In this document: one piece after another, positions 32,532 through 40,471 of the stretch | Numbering within the stretch: the stretch's first letter is position 1 | Layout of the letters: the number at the start of each line of letters is the position of its first letter | Assembly: GCF_001418255.1 (NCBI RefSeq) | Contig: NZ_LIPV01000007.1 | Coordinates: forward strand, 62,001-126,000 | Length of the DNA stretch: 64,000 nucleotides | Direction of reading: 5' to 3' | DNA from: Thiomonas bhubaneswarensis | GTDB lineage: Bacteria; Pseudomonadota; Gammaproteobacteria; Burkholderiales; Burkholderiaceae_C | Position numbers and translations under genes: made by a program | Notes under the pieces: model-generated | Told to the model about the DNA's origin: nothing | The model's database searches: none | Seen by the model: the letters and a program-made list of their open reading frames with translations, nothing else

Positions 32532-33398
32532 TCATGCCGCAATGCTGCCGAAGCGGCCGCTGTTGAAGTCGTTCATCGCCTGCACGATCTCGGCTTCGGT
32601 GTTCATCACGAAGGGGCCGTAGCCGACGATGGGCTCGTCGATCGGCTCGCCACTGAGCAGCAGCACGGTAGCATCTTCCTGCGCCTCCACCAACACGCCC
32701 TCGCCTTCGCGGCTGAGCTGAGCGAAGTGCGACGCGCGCACCACCGCCTCGCCGTTCACCTTCACGGCGCCGTGCAGCACCACCAGCGCCAGCGTGCGCC
32801 CGGCGGCGATGTCGAAGCGCGTCTGCGCGCCCGCGGTCAGCCGCACGTCCCACACGTCCATCGGTGTGAAAGTGCGCGCCGGGCCCTGGTGTCCGGCGTA
32901 GGCCCCGGCGATCACGCGCACCCGCCCTGCCCCGCCGGGCAGCGCGACATCGGGGATGTCGGCGTTGAGCAGGGTCTGGTAGCCCGGCCTGACCCTTTTG
33001 TCGCGAGCCGGAAGGTTGACCCAGAGCTGCACCATCTCCAGCGTGCCGCCGCGTTCGGTGAACGCCTGCGAGTGGAACTCGTCGTGCAGAATGCCTCCGC
33101 CCGCCGTCATCCACTGCACGTCACCCGGGCCGATGTGGCCCCCGGCGCCCGTGGAGTCGCGGTGATCGACTTCGCCCTGATAGACGATGGTCACGGTCTC
33201 GAAACCGCGATGCGGATGAGTGCCCACGCCGCGCGGTCTGGCTGCAGGCTCGAACTGCGCAGGCCCGGCGTAATCGAGCAGCAGGAAGGGGCTCAGATGC
33301 TTGCCGTGGGTGTTGTAACTGAAGAGCGAACGCACCGGAAAGCCGTCGCCCACCCAGTGCTGCCGGGGGTTGCTGTAAACGCCTTGGAGGGTTTTCAT
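32532..33398 (-). CDS. Pirin family protein
   Basis: 288 aa double-cupin protein. The metal ligands sit in HPHRGFETV (two His) with further His/Glu in LHDEFHS, as in quercetinase-type pirins (YhhW). The start MKTLQGVYSNPRQHWVGDGF is preceded by AGGAGAG; a longer in-frame start in the promoter region is rejected. Divergent from a LysR-type regulator that probably controls it. Confidence 0.92.
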   Translation of the reverse strand: MKTLQGVYSNPRQHWVGDGFPVRSLFSYNTHGKHLSPFLLLDYAGPAQFEPAARPRGVGTHPHRGFETVTIVYQGEVDHRDSTGAGGHIGPGDVQWMTAGGGILHDEFHSQAFTERGGTLEMVQLWVNLPARDKRVRPGYQTLLNADIPDVALPGGAGRVRVIAGAYAGHQGPARTFTPMDVWDVRLTAGAQTRFDIAAGRTLALVVLHGAVKVNGEAVVRASHFAQLSREGEGVLVEAQEDATVLLLSGEPIDEPIVGYGPFVMNTEAEIVQAMNDFNSGRFGSIAA

Positions 33399-33462
33399 CA
33401 CTTTCTCTCCTGAAATTCGAAGCACCGGCTTCGTCGTGCAGTGAGAATAGGTGCGCAACGAT

Positions 33463-33475
33463 GACTTAGGTAGTC
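33463..33475. promoter_or_regulatory. Candidate LysR operator between pirin and lysR genes
   Basis: GACT-TAGGT-AGTC is a 4-bp dyad of T-N11-A type in the 120-bp divergent intergenic region, the expected place and shape for a LysR-family site. Assigned by pattern only. Confidence 0.35.
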
Positions 33476-33518
33476 GCATTTTTCGCCATCATCGTCTCAC
33501 TGGTGGAACAATACGACC

Positions 33519-34427
33519 ATGCGCGATCTCAACGATTTGTATTACTTCACTCAGGTGGTCGAGCACGGCGGCTTCGCGCCGGCCGGGCGGGCGCTGGGCA
33601 TGCCCAAGTCCAGACTGAGCCGCCGCATCGCGCTGCTCGAAGCGCGCCTGGGCACCCGGTTGATTCAGCGCACCACGCGCAGCTTCATGGTCACTGAAAT
33701 CGGGCAGACTTACTACACCCATTGCAAGGCCATGCTGGTCGAGGCCGAGGCTGCGGACGAGGCCATTGCGCGAACCCGCGCCGAGCCTTGCGGTGCGGTG
33801 CGCATGACCTGTCCCGTCGCTCTGCTCGATGCTCAGGTCGGCGCCCTGGTCGCGGACTTCATGGTGCGCTACCCGCAAGTGCAACTGCAGCTCGATGCCA
33901 CCAACCGGCGCGTGGACGTGGTGGCCGAAGGCATCGACGTGGCCCTGCGCGTGCGCCCGCCCCCGCTCGACGACAGCGATTTGGTGCTACGCACGCTGGG
34001 CGAACGTCTGCAGGTGCTGGTGGCCAGCCCGGCCCTGCTCCAGCGCACGCAGGTGCCTCTGACCCCGCCCGATCTGTCCGGACTGCCTAGCCTGGCCCTG
34101 GGCAGCCAGCTCGGGGTGACCCAGGTTTGGGATCTGCATGGCCCTGAAGGGGAGCAGGCCCAGGTTCGACATCAGCCGCGGCTGGTCTCGTCGAGCATGC
34201 CCGCGCTGCGTGAGGCGGCCATGGCCGGCGCAGGCATCGTGCAGCTTCCGTTGATGATGGTGCAGGCGCAACTCGCCGCGGGCCAGCTCAGCCATGTGCT
34301 GCCGGGCTGGGCGCCGCGGCCTGAAATCATCCACGCGGTATTCGCATCGCGCCGGGGGCTGCTGCCGGCCGTGCGGGCGCTGGTGGACTTTCTGGCCGAG
34401 CACCTGGGCGAAGACCCGGCCGTCTGA
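33519..34427 (+). CDS. LysR-type transcriptional regulator
   Basis: 302 aa. The N-terminal winged helix-turn-helix (about 1-60) reads LNDLYYFTQVVEHGGFAPAGRALGMPKSRLSRRIALLEARLG, and the C-terminal co-inducer domain follows. Divergent from the pirin/FMN-reductase pair and 123 nt upstream of wrbA, an arrangement that suggests it senses quinones or oxidants and regulates both. The effector is unknown. Confidence 0.93.
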   Translation: MRDLNDLYYFTQVVEHGGFAPAGRALGMPKSRLSRRIALLEARLGTRLIQRTTRSFMVTEIGQTYYTHCKAMLVEAEAADEAIARTRAEPCGAVRMTCPVALLDAQVGALVADFMVRYPQVQLQLDATNRRVDVVAEGIDVALRVRPPPLDDSDLVLRTLGERLQVLVASPALLQRTQVPLTPPDLSGLPSLALGSQLGVTQVWDLHGPEGEQAQVRHQPRLVSSSMPALREAAMAGAGIVQLPLMMVQAQLAAGQLSHVLPGWAPRPEIIHAVFASRRGLLPAVRALVDFLAEHLGEDPAV

Positions 34428-34550
34428 ACGGCCCGGCCCCGCGCGATCTCCCCCATTCTGCAAAAACGCCGCCACCCGACCACAATGCCACAGACAGCGC
34501 CGAATCGGCCTGTCTTGCTTGCACAAACCCATCATCAGGAGAAATCAGAA

Positions 34551-35153
34551 ATGGCAAAAATTCTTGTCCTCTACTACAGCACCTGGGGCCATGTGGAGAC
34601 CATGGCACAGGCCGTTGCCGAGGGTGCGCGCGCCGTTGCGGGCTGCACCGTGGACATCAAGCGCGTGCCCGAGACCATGCCGACCGAAACGCTGGCCGCC
34701 ATCCATGCCAAGACCGATCAGGCGGCTCCCATCGCCAAGCCTGACGATCTGGCGGACTACGACGCGATCATCTTCGGCACGCCCACGCGCTTCGGCAATA
34801 TGTGCGGACAGATGCGCAACTTCCTCGACCAGACCGGTGCACTTTGGCAGCAGGGCAAGCTGGTCGGCAAGGTCGGCAGCGTGTTCGCCAGCACCGCCAC
34901 GCAGCATGGCGGGCAGGAAACCACCCTCACCTCGTTCCACACCACCCTGCTGCATCACGGCATGGTCATCGTGGGCGTGCCCTACGCCTGCGGCGGTCTG
35001 CTGAACATGGACGAAATCACCGGCGGCACGCCCTACGGCGCCACCACGCTGAGCAAGGGCGACGGCAGCCGCCAGCCCAGCGCGAACGAACTCGACATCG
35101 CCCGCTATCAGGGCAAGCACGTTGCCGAAGTCACCCACAAGCTGTTCGGCTGA
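34551..35153 (+). CDS. wrbA: NAD(P)H:quinone oxidoreductase, WrbA type
   Basis: 200 aa, standard WrbA length. The FMN loop [13 protein letters not shown], the [19 protein letters not shown] segment and [10 protein letters not shown] motifs are diagnostic. WrbA performs two-electron reduction of quinones to protect from redox cycling. ATG 34551 has AGGAGAAA 7 nt upstream. Neighbours (LysR, pirin, FMN reductase) fit a quinone-stress module. Confidence 0.95.
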   Translation: MAKILVLYYSTWGHVETMAQAVAEGARAVAGCTVDIKRVPETMPTETLAAIHAKTDQAAPIAKPDDLADYDAIIFGTPTRFGNMCGQMRNFLDQTGALWQQGKLVGKVGSVFASTATQHGGQETTLTSFHTTLLHHGMVIVGVPYACGGLLNMDEITGGTPYGATTLSKGDGSRQPSANELDIARYQGKHVAEVTHKLFG

Positions 35154-35158
35154 TCGAC

Positions 35159-35437
35159 GTGCCGGGTCACACCTCAAGCGCGGCTGAGTGCAGGCCGGGC
35201 TGCGCGGCCTGTTGCATCGCACCGTCGATCAGCAGCCCCATTCCCGGCATGCCCCAGGGCAAGCCTGCAGGCGTGCCTTGCGTGCAGCTACTGGACGATC
35301 TGCGCTGCGCCCTGTTCGGCAAACCGGAACGCCCCGCCTGTTGCAGCGGCCTGCAGCCCACCGCCGAGATGTGCGGCGATGAGCGCGAGCACGCCCTGCG
35401 CTGGCTGAGCGCGCTGGAGCGTGAAACGGCGCCTTGA
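35159..35437 (+). CDS. YkgJ-like cysteine-cluster protein (UPF0153)
   Basis: 92 aa if started at GTG 35159. The cysteine pattern CRPGCAACC near the N-terminus, [15 protein letters not shown] and the C-terminal [16 protein letters not shown] are those of the small zinc/iron-chelating YkgJ family. No good ribosome site was found, so the start is uncertain; it begins 5 nt after the wrbA stop and may be translated by read-through coupling. The biochemical role is unknown. Confidence 0.72.
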   Translation: MPGHTSSAAECRPGCAACCIAPSISSPIPGMPQGKPAGVPCVQLLDDLRCALFGKPERPACCSGLQPTAEMCGDEREHALRWLSALERETAP

Positions 35438-35456
35438 GAGGCCGGATGGCGGCCGA

Positions 35457-36458
35457 TCAAGCCGCCAGCGGTGCCGAGATCGCGTCCATCTGGCTGAGCA
35501 CCTCTGGGGTGAGCTTGGGCAGTACGCCCAGCGCCCCCAGGTTTTCCTCCAGTTGCGACAACTTCGACGCGCCCAGAATCACCGAACTCACCCTCGGGTA
35601 GTGCGCCACCCAGGCCAAGGCGAGCTGGGCCACGCTGCAACCCAGTTGCTGCGCAATGGTCTCGAAGCGCTGCACGGCGGCGTTGCGGTCGGCATCGAGC
35701 AGACCATCGCGCAGAAAGCTCACGCTCTGCATCGCGCCTCGACTGCCCGCAGGCGCGCCGTGGCGGTATTTGCCTGTCAGCAGACCCGAGGCCAACGGGC
35801 TCCAAGTGGTGAGCCCGAGCCCCATGTCGTCATAGAGCCGCGCATACTCGCGCTCCACCCGCGAACGGTGAAACAGGTGGTACTGCGGCTGCTCCATCAC
35901 CGGCTTGTGCAGGTGATGCTGCTGCGCGATGTCGTAGGCGGCGCGGATTTCGTCGGCGCTCCACTCGCTGGTGCCCCAATAGAGCGCCTTGCCCTGCTCG
36001 ATGATGTTGTGCATCGCCCAGACGGTCTCCTCGATCGGGGTATGCGGATCGGGGCGGTGGCAGTAGATCAGGTCGATGAAATCGAGCTTGAGGCGCTGCA
36101 GACTGCCGTCCACCGCCTGCATCAGGTATTTGCGGTTGAGGGTGTTGCGGCCGTTGATCCGCGGCTTCTCGGCGGTGCCAGCGTCCAGGCCCCAGAAGAA
36201 TTTGCTCGAAACCACGTAATCAAGCCGGTGCCACTTGAGCTGCGCCAGCGCCTCGCCCATCAGGCGCTCGCTCTGGCCATTGGCATAGACCTCGGCGTTG
36301 TCGAAAAAATTGACACCGGCATCTCGCGCGGCAGCCATCATTTCGCGCACTCCGGAAGCATCGATCTGGTTGTGGAACGTCACCCAGGAACCGAGCGAGA
36401 ACAGACTGACTTGCAGGCCACTGCGGCCGAGGTGGCGATAGATCATGGGGGTGTGCAT
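35457..36458 (-). CDS. Aldo/keto reductase (AKR6/YghZ-like)
   Basis: 333 aa TIM-barrel oxidoreductase. The catalytic tetrad is in place: Asp53 and Tyr58 ([11 protein letters not shown]), Lys86 (SSKFFWG) and His134 (IYCHRPD). The C-terminal [17 protein letters not shown] contacts NADPH. The sequence resembles the voltage-gated K+ channel beta-subunit branch. The substrate is unknown; detoxification of aldehydes is typical. Confidence 0.92.
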   Translation of the reverse strand: MHTPMIYRHLGRSGLQVSLFSLGSWVTFHNQIDASGVREMMAAARDAGVNFFDNAEVYANGQSERLMGEALAQLKWHRLDYVVSSKFFWGLDAGTAEKPRINGRNTLNRKYLMQAVDGSLQRLKLDFIDLIYCHRPDPHTPIEETVWAMHNIIEQGKALYWGTSEWSADEIRAAYDIAQQHHLHKPVMEQPQYHLFHRSRVEREYARLYDDMGLGLTTWSPLASGLLTGKYRHGAPAGSRGAMQSVSFLRDGLLDADRNAAVQRFETIAQQLGCSVAQLALAWVAHYPRVSSVILGASKLSQLEENLGALGVLPKLTPEVLSQMDAISAPLAA

Positions 36459-36578
36459 GGGACTCTCCGGTCAATAAACGAAGCGCGCACCGATTGGCGC
36501 GCAACAAAGACAGCAGAGAAAGCCTAGACCCTGGAGCAAAACCTTGCAGCGACGCACCGGTGTGCGCCGTGATAAGGG

Positions 36579-36887
36579 TCAGGCCGCGGGGCGCAGAGGA
36601 ATCACCGGGCGAGGAGCCGATTGAGGTTTGCCCAAGCCCTGCCAGACGTAGAGCACCTGGGCCGGTGACGGCGCGGCGCACTGGCCGCATGTGTTGCAGG
36701 CGCCGCTGCCGCAGCTTCGTCCCTCGGGCGCCGATGCGACCTCAGCCGCCAGCCCCCGTCGCACCCAATGGGCGAGCATGTCTTGTACCGTGCCCGTCGG
36801 CAGTTGCAGATCCGCGGCAATCTGCGCAGGCGTGGCCATCTGCCGCGCCTTGAGCGCATCGCGCACGGCGAACAGCGCCATGCTCAT
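36579..36887 (-). CDS. feoC: FeoC-type iron-sulfur regulator of ferrous iron transport
   Basis: 102 aa winged-helix protein. The N-terminal half is the helix-turn-helix (ATPAQIAADLQLPTGTVQDMLAHWVRRG). Four cysteines, Cys59, 64, 67 and 70 (CGSGACNTCGQC), could hold an oxygen-sensitive Fe-S cluster. The ATG at 36887 overlaps the feoB stop. A longer reading overlapping feoB is a shadow. Confidence 0.85.
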   Translation of the reverse strand: MSMALFAVRDALKARQMATPAQIAADLQLPTGTVQDMLAHWVRRGLAAEVASAPEGRSCGSGACNTCGQCAAPSPAQVLYVWQGLGKPQSAPRPVIPLRPAA

Positions 36888-39244
36888 GCCGATGCACCTT
36901 CCAGAGCCGAGGTCGAACCCAGGCCGCCACGGTTGCCATACTGCCGAAGGCCGATTACCAACAGGGCGAAGGCCAGCAGACACCCGCCTATCCACCCGGC
37001 CGAACTGAGCGGATGCTGCGCGAACGTGCCCACTTGGTAGATCACCGTGGCCGCGCCCCAGGCCAGCCCGATGCCGTAGGCGATGGAGAACATCATCCAA
37101 CCCCAGCCCACTTCGCGGCGCAACGCGCCCATGGTGCTGGCGCAGGGCACGTAAAGCAGCACGAACACCAGGTAGGCGAAGGCCGAAAGCGGAGTGAACG
37201 CGGCGGCAAGCCCCGCCAGGGTTTCGTTGGTGGCACCCGAGGCCGTCTCAGCGTCCTTGGCGGAGCTCAGATCGTGCAGGCCCAGCGGGTCGGTCAGGGT
37301 GCTGAAAAAGGTCTTGGCGTTGTCGGGAATGGTCATCACGGCCGCGCCCAGTTTGTTGAGCACGTCGGGGTGGCGATAGGTCTCCATCGCGTCGGCCGCC
37401 TGCTGGCGCTGGTAGATGCCGTTGAGGGTGCCGATCACCACTTCCTTGGCCGCCGCACCCGCGATCAGGCCCGAAACAGCCGGCCAGTTGTCGCGGGTGA
37501 TGCCCATGGGTTCGAACAGCGGCGTGAGCGCCCTGCTGCCCTGCGCGAGCAGGGAATGATCGATGTCCGTGGTTTTCAGCCCCTGGCTGGTCCAGCCGAT
37601 GCCGGGAAGGATGAACAGCACCAGGCCGATGGCGGCGATCACCTTGCCCACGCGGAAGATGAAGACCTTCAGCCGCTGCCAGCTTTGCAGCACCACGCTG
37701 CGCACGCTGGGCAGGCGGTAGGGCGGCAGTTCCATGACAAAGGGCATGGGCTCGCCCTTCATGGCGGTGCGCCCCAGCAACCACGCCGTCAGCAGGGCCA
37801 CCACGATGCCGAGCACGTAGAGCAGAAACACCACCTGCCCACCGTTGTCGCGGAAGAACACCACGGCGAAGGCCATGTAGATGGTCAGCCGCGCCGAGCA
37901 GGACATGAAGGGTTGCATCAGCACCGTCAGCGCCCGCCCGCGCGGATCTTCGATGATGCGCGAACCCATAATGGCCGGCACATTGCAACCGAAGCCGATG
38001 ACCATGGGCACGAGGGCATTGCCCGGCAGCCCCATGCGCCGCATGAAGCGGTCCATCGCGTAGGCGGCGCGCGCCATATAGCCCGAATCGTCGAGCAGGG
38101 CGAGAAAGAGGAAGGTCAGGCCGATCGGCGGAATGAAGGCAATAACCAGATTCAGCCCGCCGCCCACGCCTCCCGCCACCACCTGCACCACCCAGTCGGG
38201 CAGGCCAAGTTGCAGCAGCACATGACCGACGCCCCCGATCAGCAAGGCCGACGACGCCTGATCGAAAAAGTCGAGAAAGATGTTGCCGCCCGAGAAGCTC
38301 ACCACGAACACGAGGTAGAGCACCAACAGAAAAATCGGCACGCCCAGCCACTCGTTGAGCACCACGCGGTCGAGCACCTCGGTGACGCGCTGACGCAGAC
38401 CCGGCTCACCACGTCGCTGCAGCGCGGCGGACGCCACCTCGTGCGCCCAGCCGAAGCGCGCGGCGGCGATGCAGTCCACCGCCGCTTCGCCCTCGGCCGA
38501 CTCCACCGCTGCTTGTTCGCGCCGCACCACGGCCTGCAATGCGGCTGTCGGCGGCTCGGCCAGATCCTGCAGCAGACGCAGGGCCTCGATTCGTCGCGCC
38601 GCCATGCTGGCCTGCGCGCCGGGCAGCGCGGCTGCCACGGTCTCCAGCGCCTGCGTCACCGCCGCTCCGTAGCCGGGCGCCTGCGGCACCGCGCCCTCGC
38701 TCAGGGCAGTATCGATGGCCTGGAGCAGTTCCTTGCGGCCTCGCCCCTTGCGGGCAACCAGGGCCACCACCGGAATGCCCAGCCGCTCGGACAGCACCTG
38801 AACCTGCGGCTCCAGCCCCAGCGCCTGGGCTTCGTCGATCATGTTCAGCGCCAGCACCATGGGCTTGCCGACTTCGAGCAGTTCGGCCGTCAGCGCCAGA
38901 TGGCGTTCCAGATTGGAGGCATCGACGATGTTGACCACCAGATCGACCTCTTCGCCCAGCAGATACTCCCGCGCGACACGCTGATCCACCCCGCCGCCGC
39001 CGAGCAGGCTGTAAACACCGGGCAGATCGACCACCGACAGTTTTCGCTCGCCCACACTGGCCGAACCCTCGCGGCGCTCCACCGTCACGCCGGGCCAGTT
39101 GCCCACATGCTGATGCGCGCCCGTCAGCAGATTGAAGATGGTGGTCTTGCCGCAGTTGGGGTTGCCCGCCAGGGCAACGACCTGCCGTCCGCTCTGCCCA
39201 TGTCGGGTCTTGGGCGCGCAGCCGCTGTCGTGACAGGCGCTCAT
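36884..39244 (-). CDS. feoB: Ferrous iron transporter FeoB
   Basis: 786 aa. The cytosolic G domain has G1 GNPNCGKTT (27-35) and G3 DLPGVYSL, followed by a GDI-like region and a polytopic membrane domain (about 280-785) with Gate motifs, e.g. GCNVPAIMGSRI. FeoB imports Fe2+ across the inner membrane. The Cys-rich N-terminus (MSACHDSGCA) is unusual for E. coli-type FeoB but seen elsewhere. Its start overlaps feoA by ATGA; an upstream start antisense-like through feoA is rejected. Confidence 0.96.
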   Translation of the reverse strand: MSACHDSGCAPKTRHGQSGRQVVALAGNPNCGKTTIFNLLTGAHQHVGNWPGVTVERREGSASVGERKLSVVDLPGVYSLLGGGGVDQRVAREYLLGEEVDLVVNIVDASNLERHLALTAELLEVGKPMVLALNMIDEAQALGLEPQVQVLSERLGIPVVALVARKGRGRKELLQAIDTALSEGAVPQAPGYGAAVTQALETVAAALPGAQASMAARRIEALRLLQDLAEPPTAALQAVVRREQAAVESAEGEAAVDCIAAARFGWAHEVASAALQRRGEPGLRQRVTEVLDRVVLNEWLGVPIFLLVLYLVFVVSFSGGNIFLDFFDQASSALLIGGVGHVLLQLGLPDWVVQVVAGGVGGGLNLVIAFIPPIGLTFLFLALLDDSGYMARAAYAMDRFMRRMGLPGNALVPMVIGFGCNVPAIMGSRIIEDPRGRALTVLMQPFMSCSARLTIYMAFAVVFFRDNGGQVVFLLYVLGIVVALLTAWLLGRTAMKGEPMPFVMELPPYRLPSVRSVVLQSWQRLKVFIFRVGKVIAAIGLVLFILPGIGWTSQGLKTTDIDHSLLAQGSRALTPLFEPMGITRDNWPAVSGLIAGAAAKEVVIGTLNGIYQRQQAADAMETYRHPDVLNKLGAAVMTIPDNAKTFFSTLTDPLGLHDLSSAKDAETASGATNETLAGLAAAFTPLSAFAYLVFVLLYVPCASTMGALRREVGWGWMMFSIAYGIGLAWGAATVIYQVGTFAQHPLSSAGWIGGCLLAFALLVIGLRQYGNRGGLGSTSALEGASA

Positions 39245-39507
39245 GCCACGACTCCTGCGCGCAGATTTGCAGGCTGCACGCGAATCCGCTCGGTCACCCC
39301 GTGCCCCAGGGCGATGCGGGCGCCGCCGACGCGCACGACCACCCCGCGCTTGCTCGGCCCCTGCACCACGCACAGCCCGGTGCCGCGGCGGATGCCGAGC
39401 ATGAGCATGCGCTGCGTCATGGCGCGCCCGCCGTCGACTTCGACGACTTCGGCGCACTGACCCGGCATGAGTTGCGCCAGGGACATGGTTTGAGAATGGA
39501 TGGACAT
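39241..39507 (-). CDS. feoA: Ferrous iron transport accessory protein FeoA
   Basis: 88 aa SH3-like protein that supports FeoB. The segments LAQLMPGQCAEVV, RMLMLGIRRG and VVVRVGGARIALG fit FeoA. The start is ambiguous: ATG 39507 and ATG 39486 (MSLAQL) are both possible, neither with a strong ribosome site, while 39561 would enter the operator region. First gene of feoABC. Confidence 0.88.
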   Translation of the reverse strand: MSIHSQTMSLAQLMPGQCAEVVEVDGGRAMTQRMLMLGIRRGTGLCVVQGPSKRGVVVRVGGARIALGHGVTERIRVQPANLRAGVVA

Positions 39508-39587
39508 GGCAGAGCAGGATGGCGGTAGGCGATAACCAGCGGTAAGAAGCGCGGGTCTCATTCTAGGGCACGAATACGGATGTAAAT

Positions 39588-39606
39588 AGGAATTTTTATC
39601 ATTCCT
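39588..39606. promoter_or_regulatory. Candidate Fur-type operator of feoABC
   Basis: AGGAAT-ttttatc-ATTCCT is a perfect 6-bp inverted repeat in an AT-rich patch 81 bp upstream of the feoA start, with roughly 11-12 of 19 matches to the Fur consensus. Ferrous uptake operons are commonly Fur-repressed. The match is partial, so binding is inferred. Confidence 0.4.
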
Positions 39607-39756
39607 TAAATCCTAAGCGTGCGTTCTGACTTGCATCAAGCATGCGTGTGAAACGCGATCCACGCAGCTGTAACAGACGGTGAATGCCACGGGAGAACCC
39701 CGTTCGCGAGTGTTTGCGCCGCCTACACTGGTCTCTGTTGTTCTTACGCCAACGCC

Positions 39757-40461
39757 ATGCAGACCGTCTTCCCGCCCCACTCCCCCGCCCTGCTGCCGAT
39801 CGTGGGCAGCGCCCAGACCTATCCGGTGCGCCGGGTGTATTGCGTCGGACGCAATTACGCCGCCCACGCCCGCGAGATGGGTTCCGACCCGACCCGCGAG
39901 CCGCCGTTCTTCTTCTGCAAGCCGGGCGATACGGATGCGGTGATCGCCGTACCAGCCGGGCACACCGGCGACATCGCCTACCCGAGCGCCACTCACGAGC
40001 TGCACCATGAAATCGAGCTCGTCGTCGCCCTCGGCAAGGCCGGGCGCGACATTGCGGTGGATCAGGCTGCCGCGCACATCTACGGCTACGCCGTCGGCCT
40101 CGACCTGACCCGGCGCGATCTGCAGGGCCAGATGAAGGCGCAAGGCCGCCCGTGGGAAATCGGCAAGGCCTTCGATCAGTCGGCGCCCGTCGGCCCGATC
40201 ACCCCGCGCCAGACCGACGCTCCGCCCATGACCGGCACCATTGCACTGTCGGTCGATGGCACCGTGCGTCAGCAGGGGCGGCTGGAACAGATGATCTGGT
40301 CGGTGGACGAGACCATCGCCCGGCTCTCGACCCTGTTCACCCTCAAGCCCGGCGACCTGATCTTCACCGGCACGCCCGATGGCGTGGGCGCCATCTCCCG
40401 CGGCCAGATTCTGCGCGGCGAGATCGAGGGCTTGACGCCGCTGCAGGTGCGCATCGTCTGA
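39757..40461 (+). CDS. Fumarylacetoacetate hydrolase family protein
   Basis: 234 aa single FAH domain. The motifs YCVGRNYAAHAREM, HEIELVVALGKAG (metal-binding Glu residues) and FTGTPDGVGAI are typical. The closest group by motif is fumarylpyruvate/acylpyruvate hydrolase (FAHD1-like). The substrate is inferred. It ends 10 nt from the polA stop on the opposite strand. Confidence 0.9.
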   Translation: MQTVFPPHSPALLPIVGSAQTYPVRRVYCVGRNYAAHAREMGSDPTREPPFFFCKPGDTDAVIAVPAGHTGDIAYPSATHELHHEIELVVALGKAGRDIAVDQAAAHIYGYAVGLDLTRRDLQGQMKAQGRPWEIGKAFDQSAPVGPITPRQTDAPPMTGTIALSVDGTVRQQGRLEQMIWSVDETIARLSTLFTLKPGDLIFTGTPDGVGAISRGQILRGEIEGLTPLQVRIV

Positions 40462-40471
40462 GCAGCAATGC

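Noticed and set aside
37013-39460. 815-codon open frame opposite feoB
   Set aside because: Antisense shadow of feoB; His/Arg-rich composition typical of mirrored GC-rich coding DNA.
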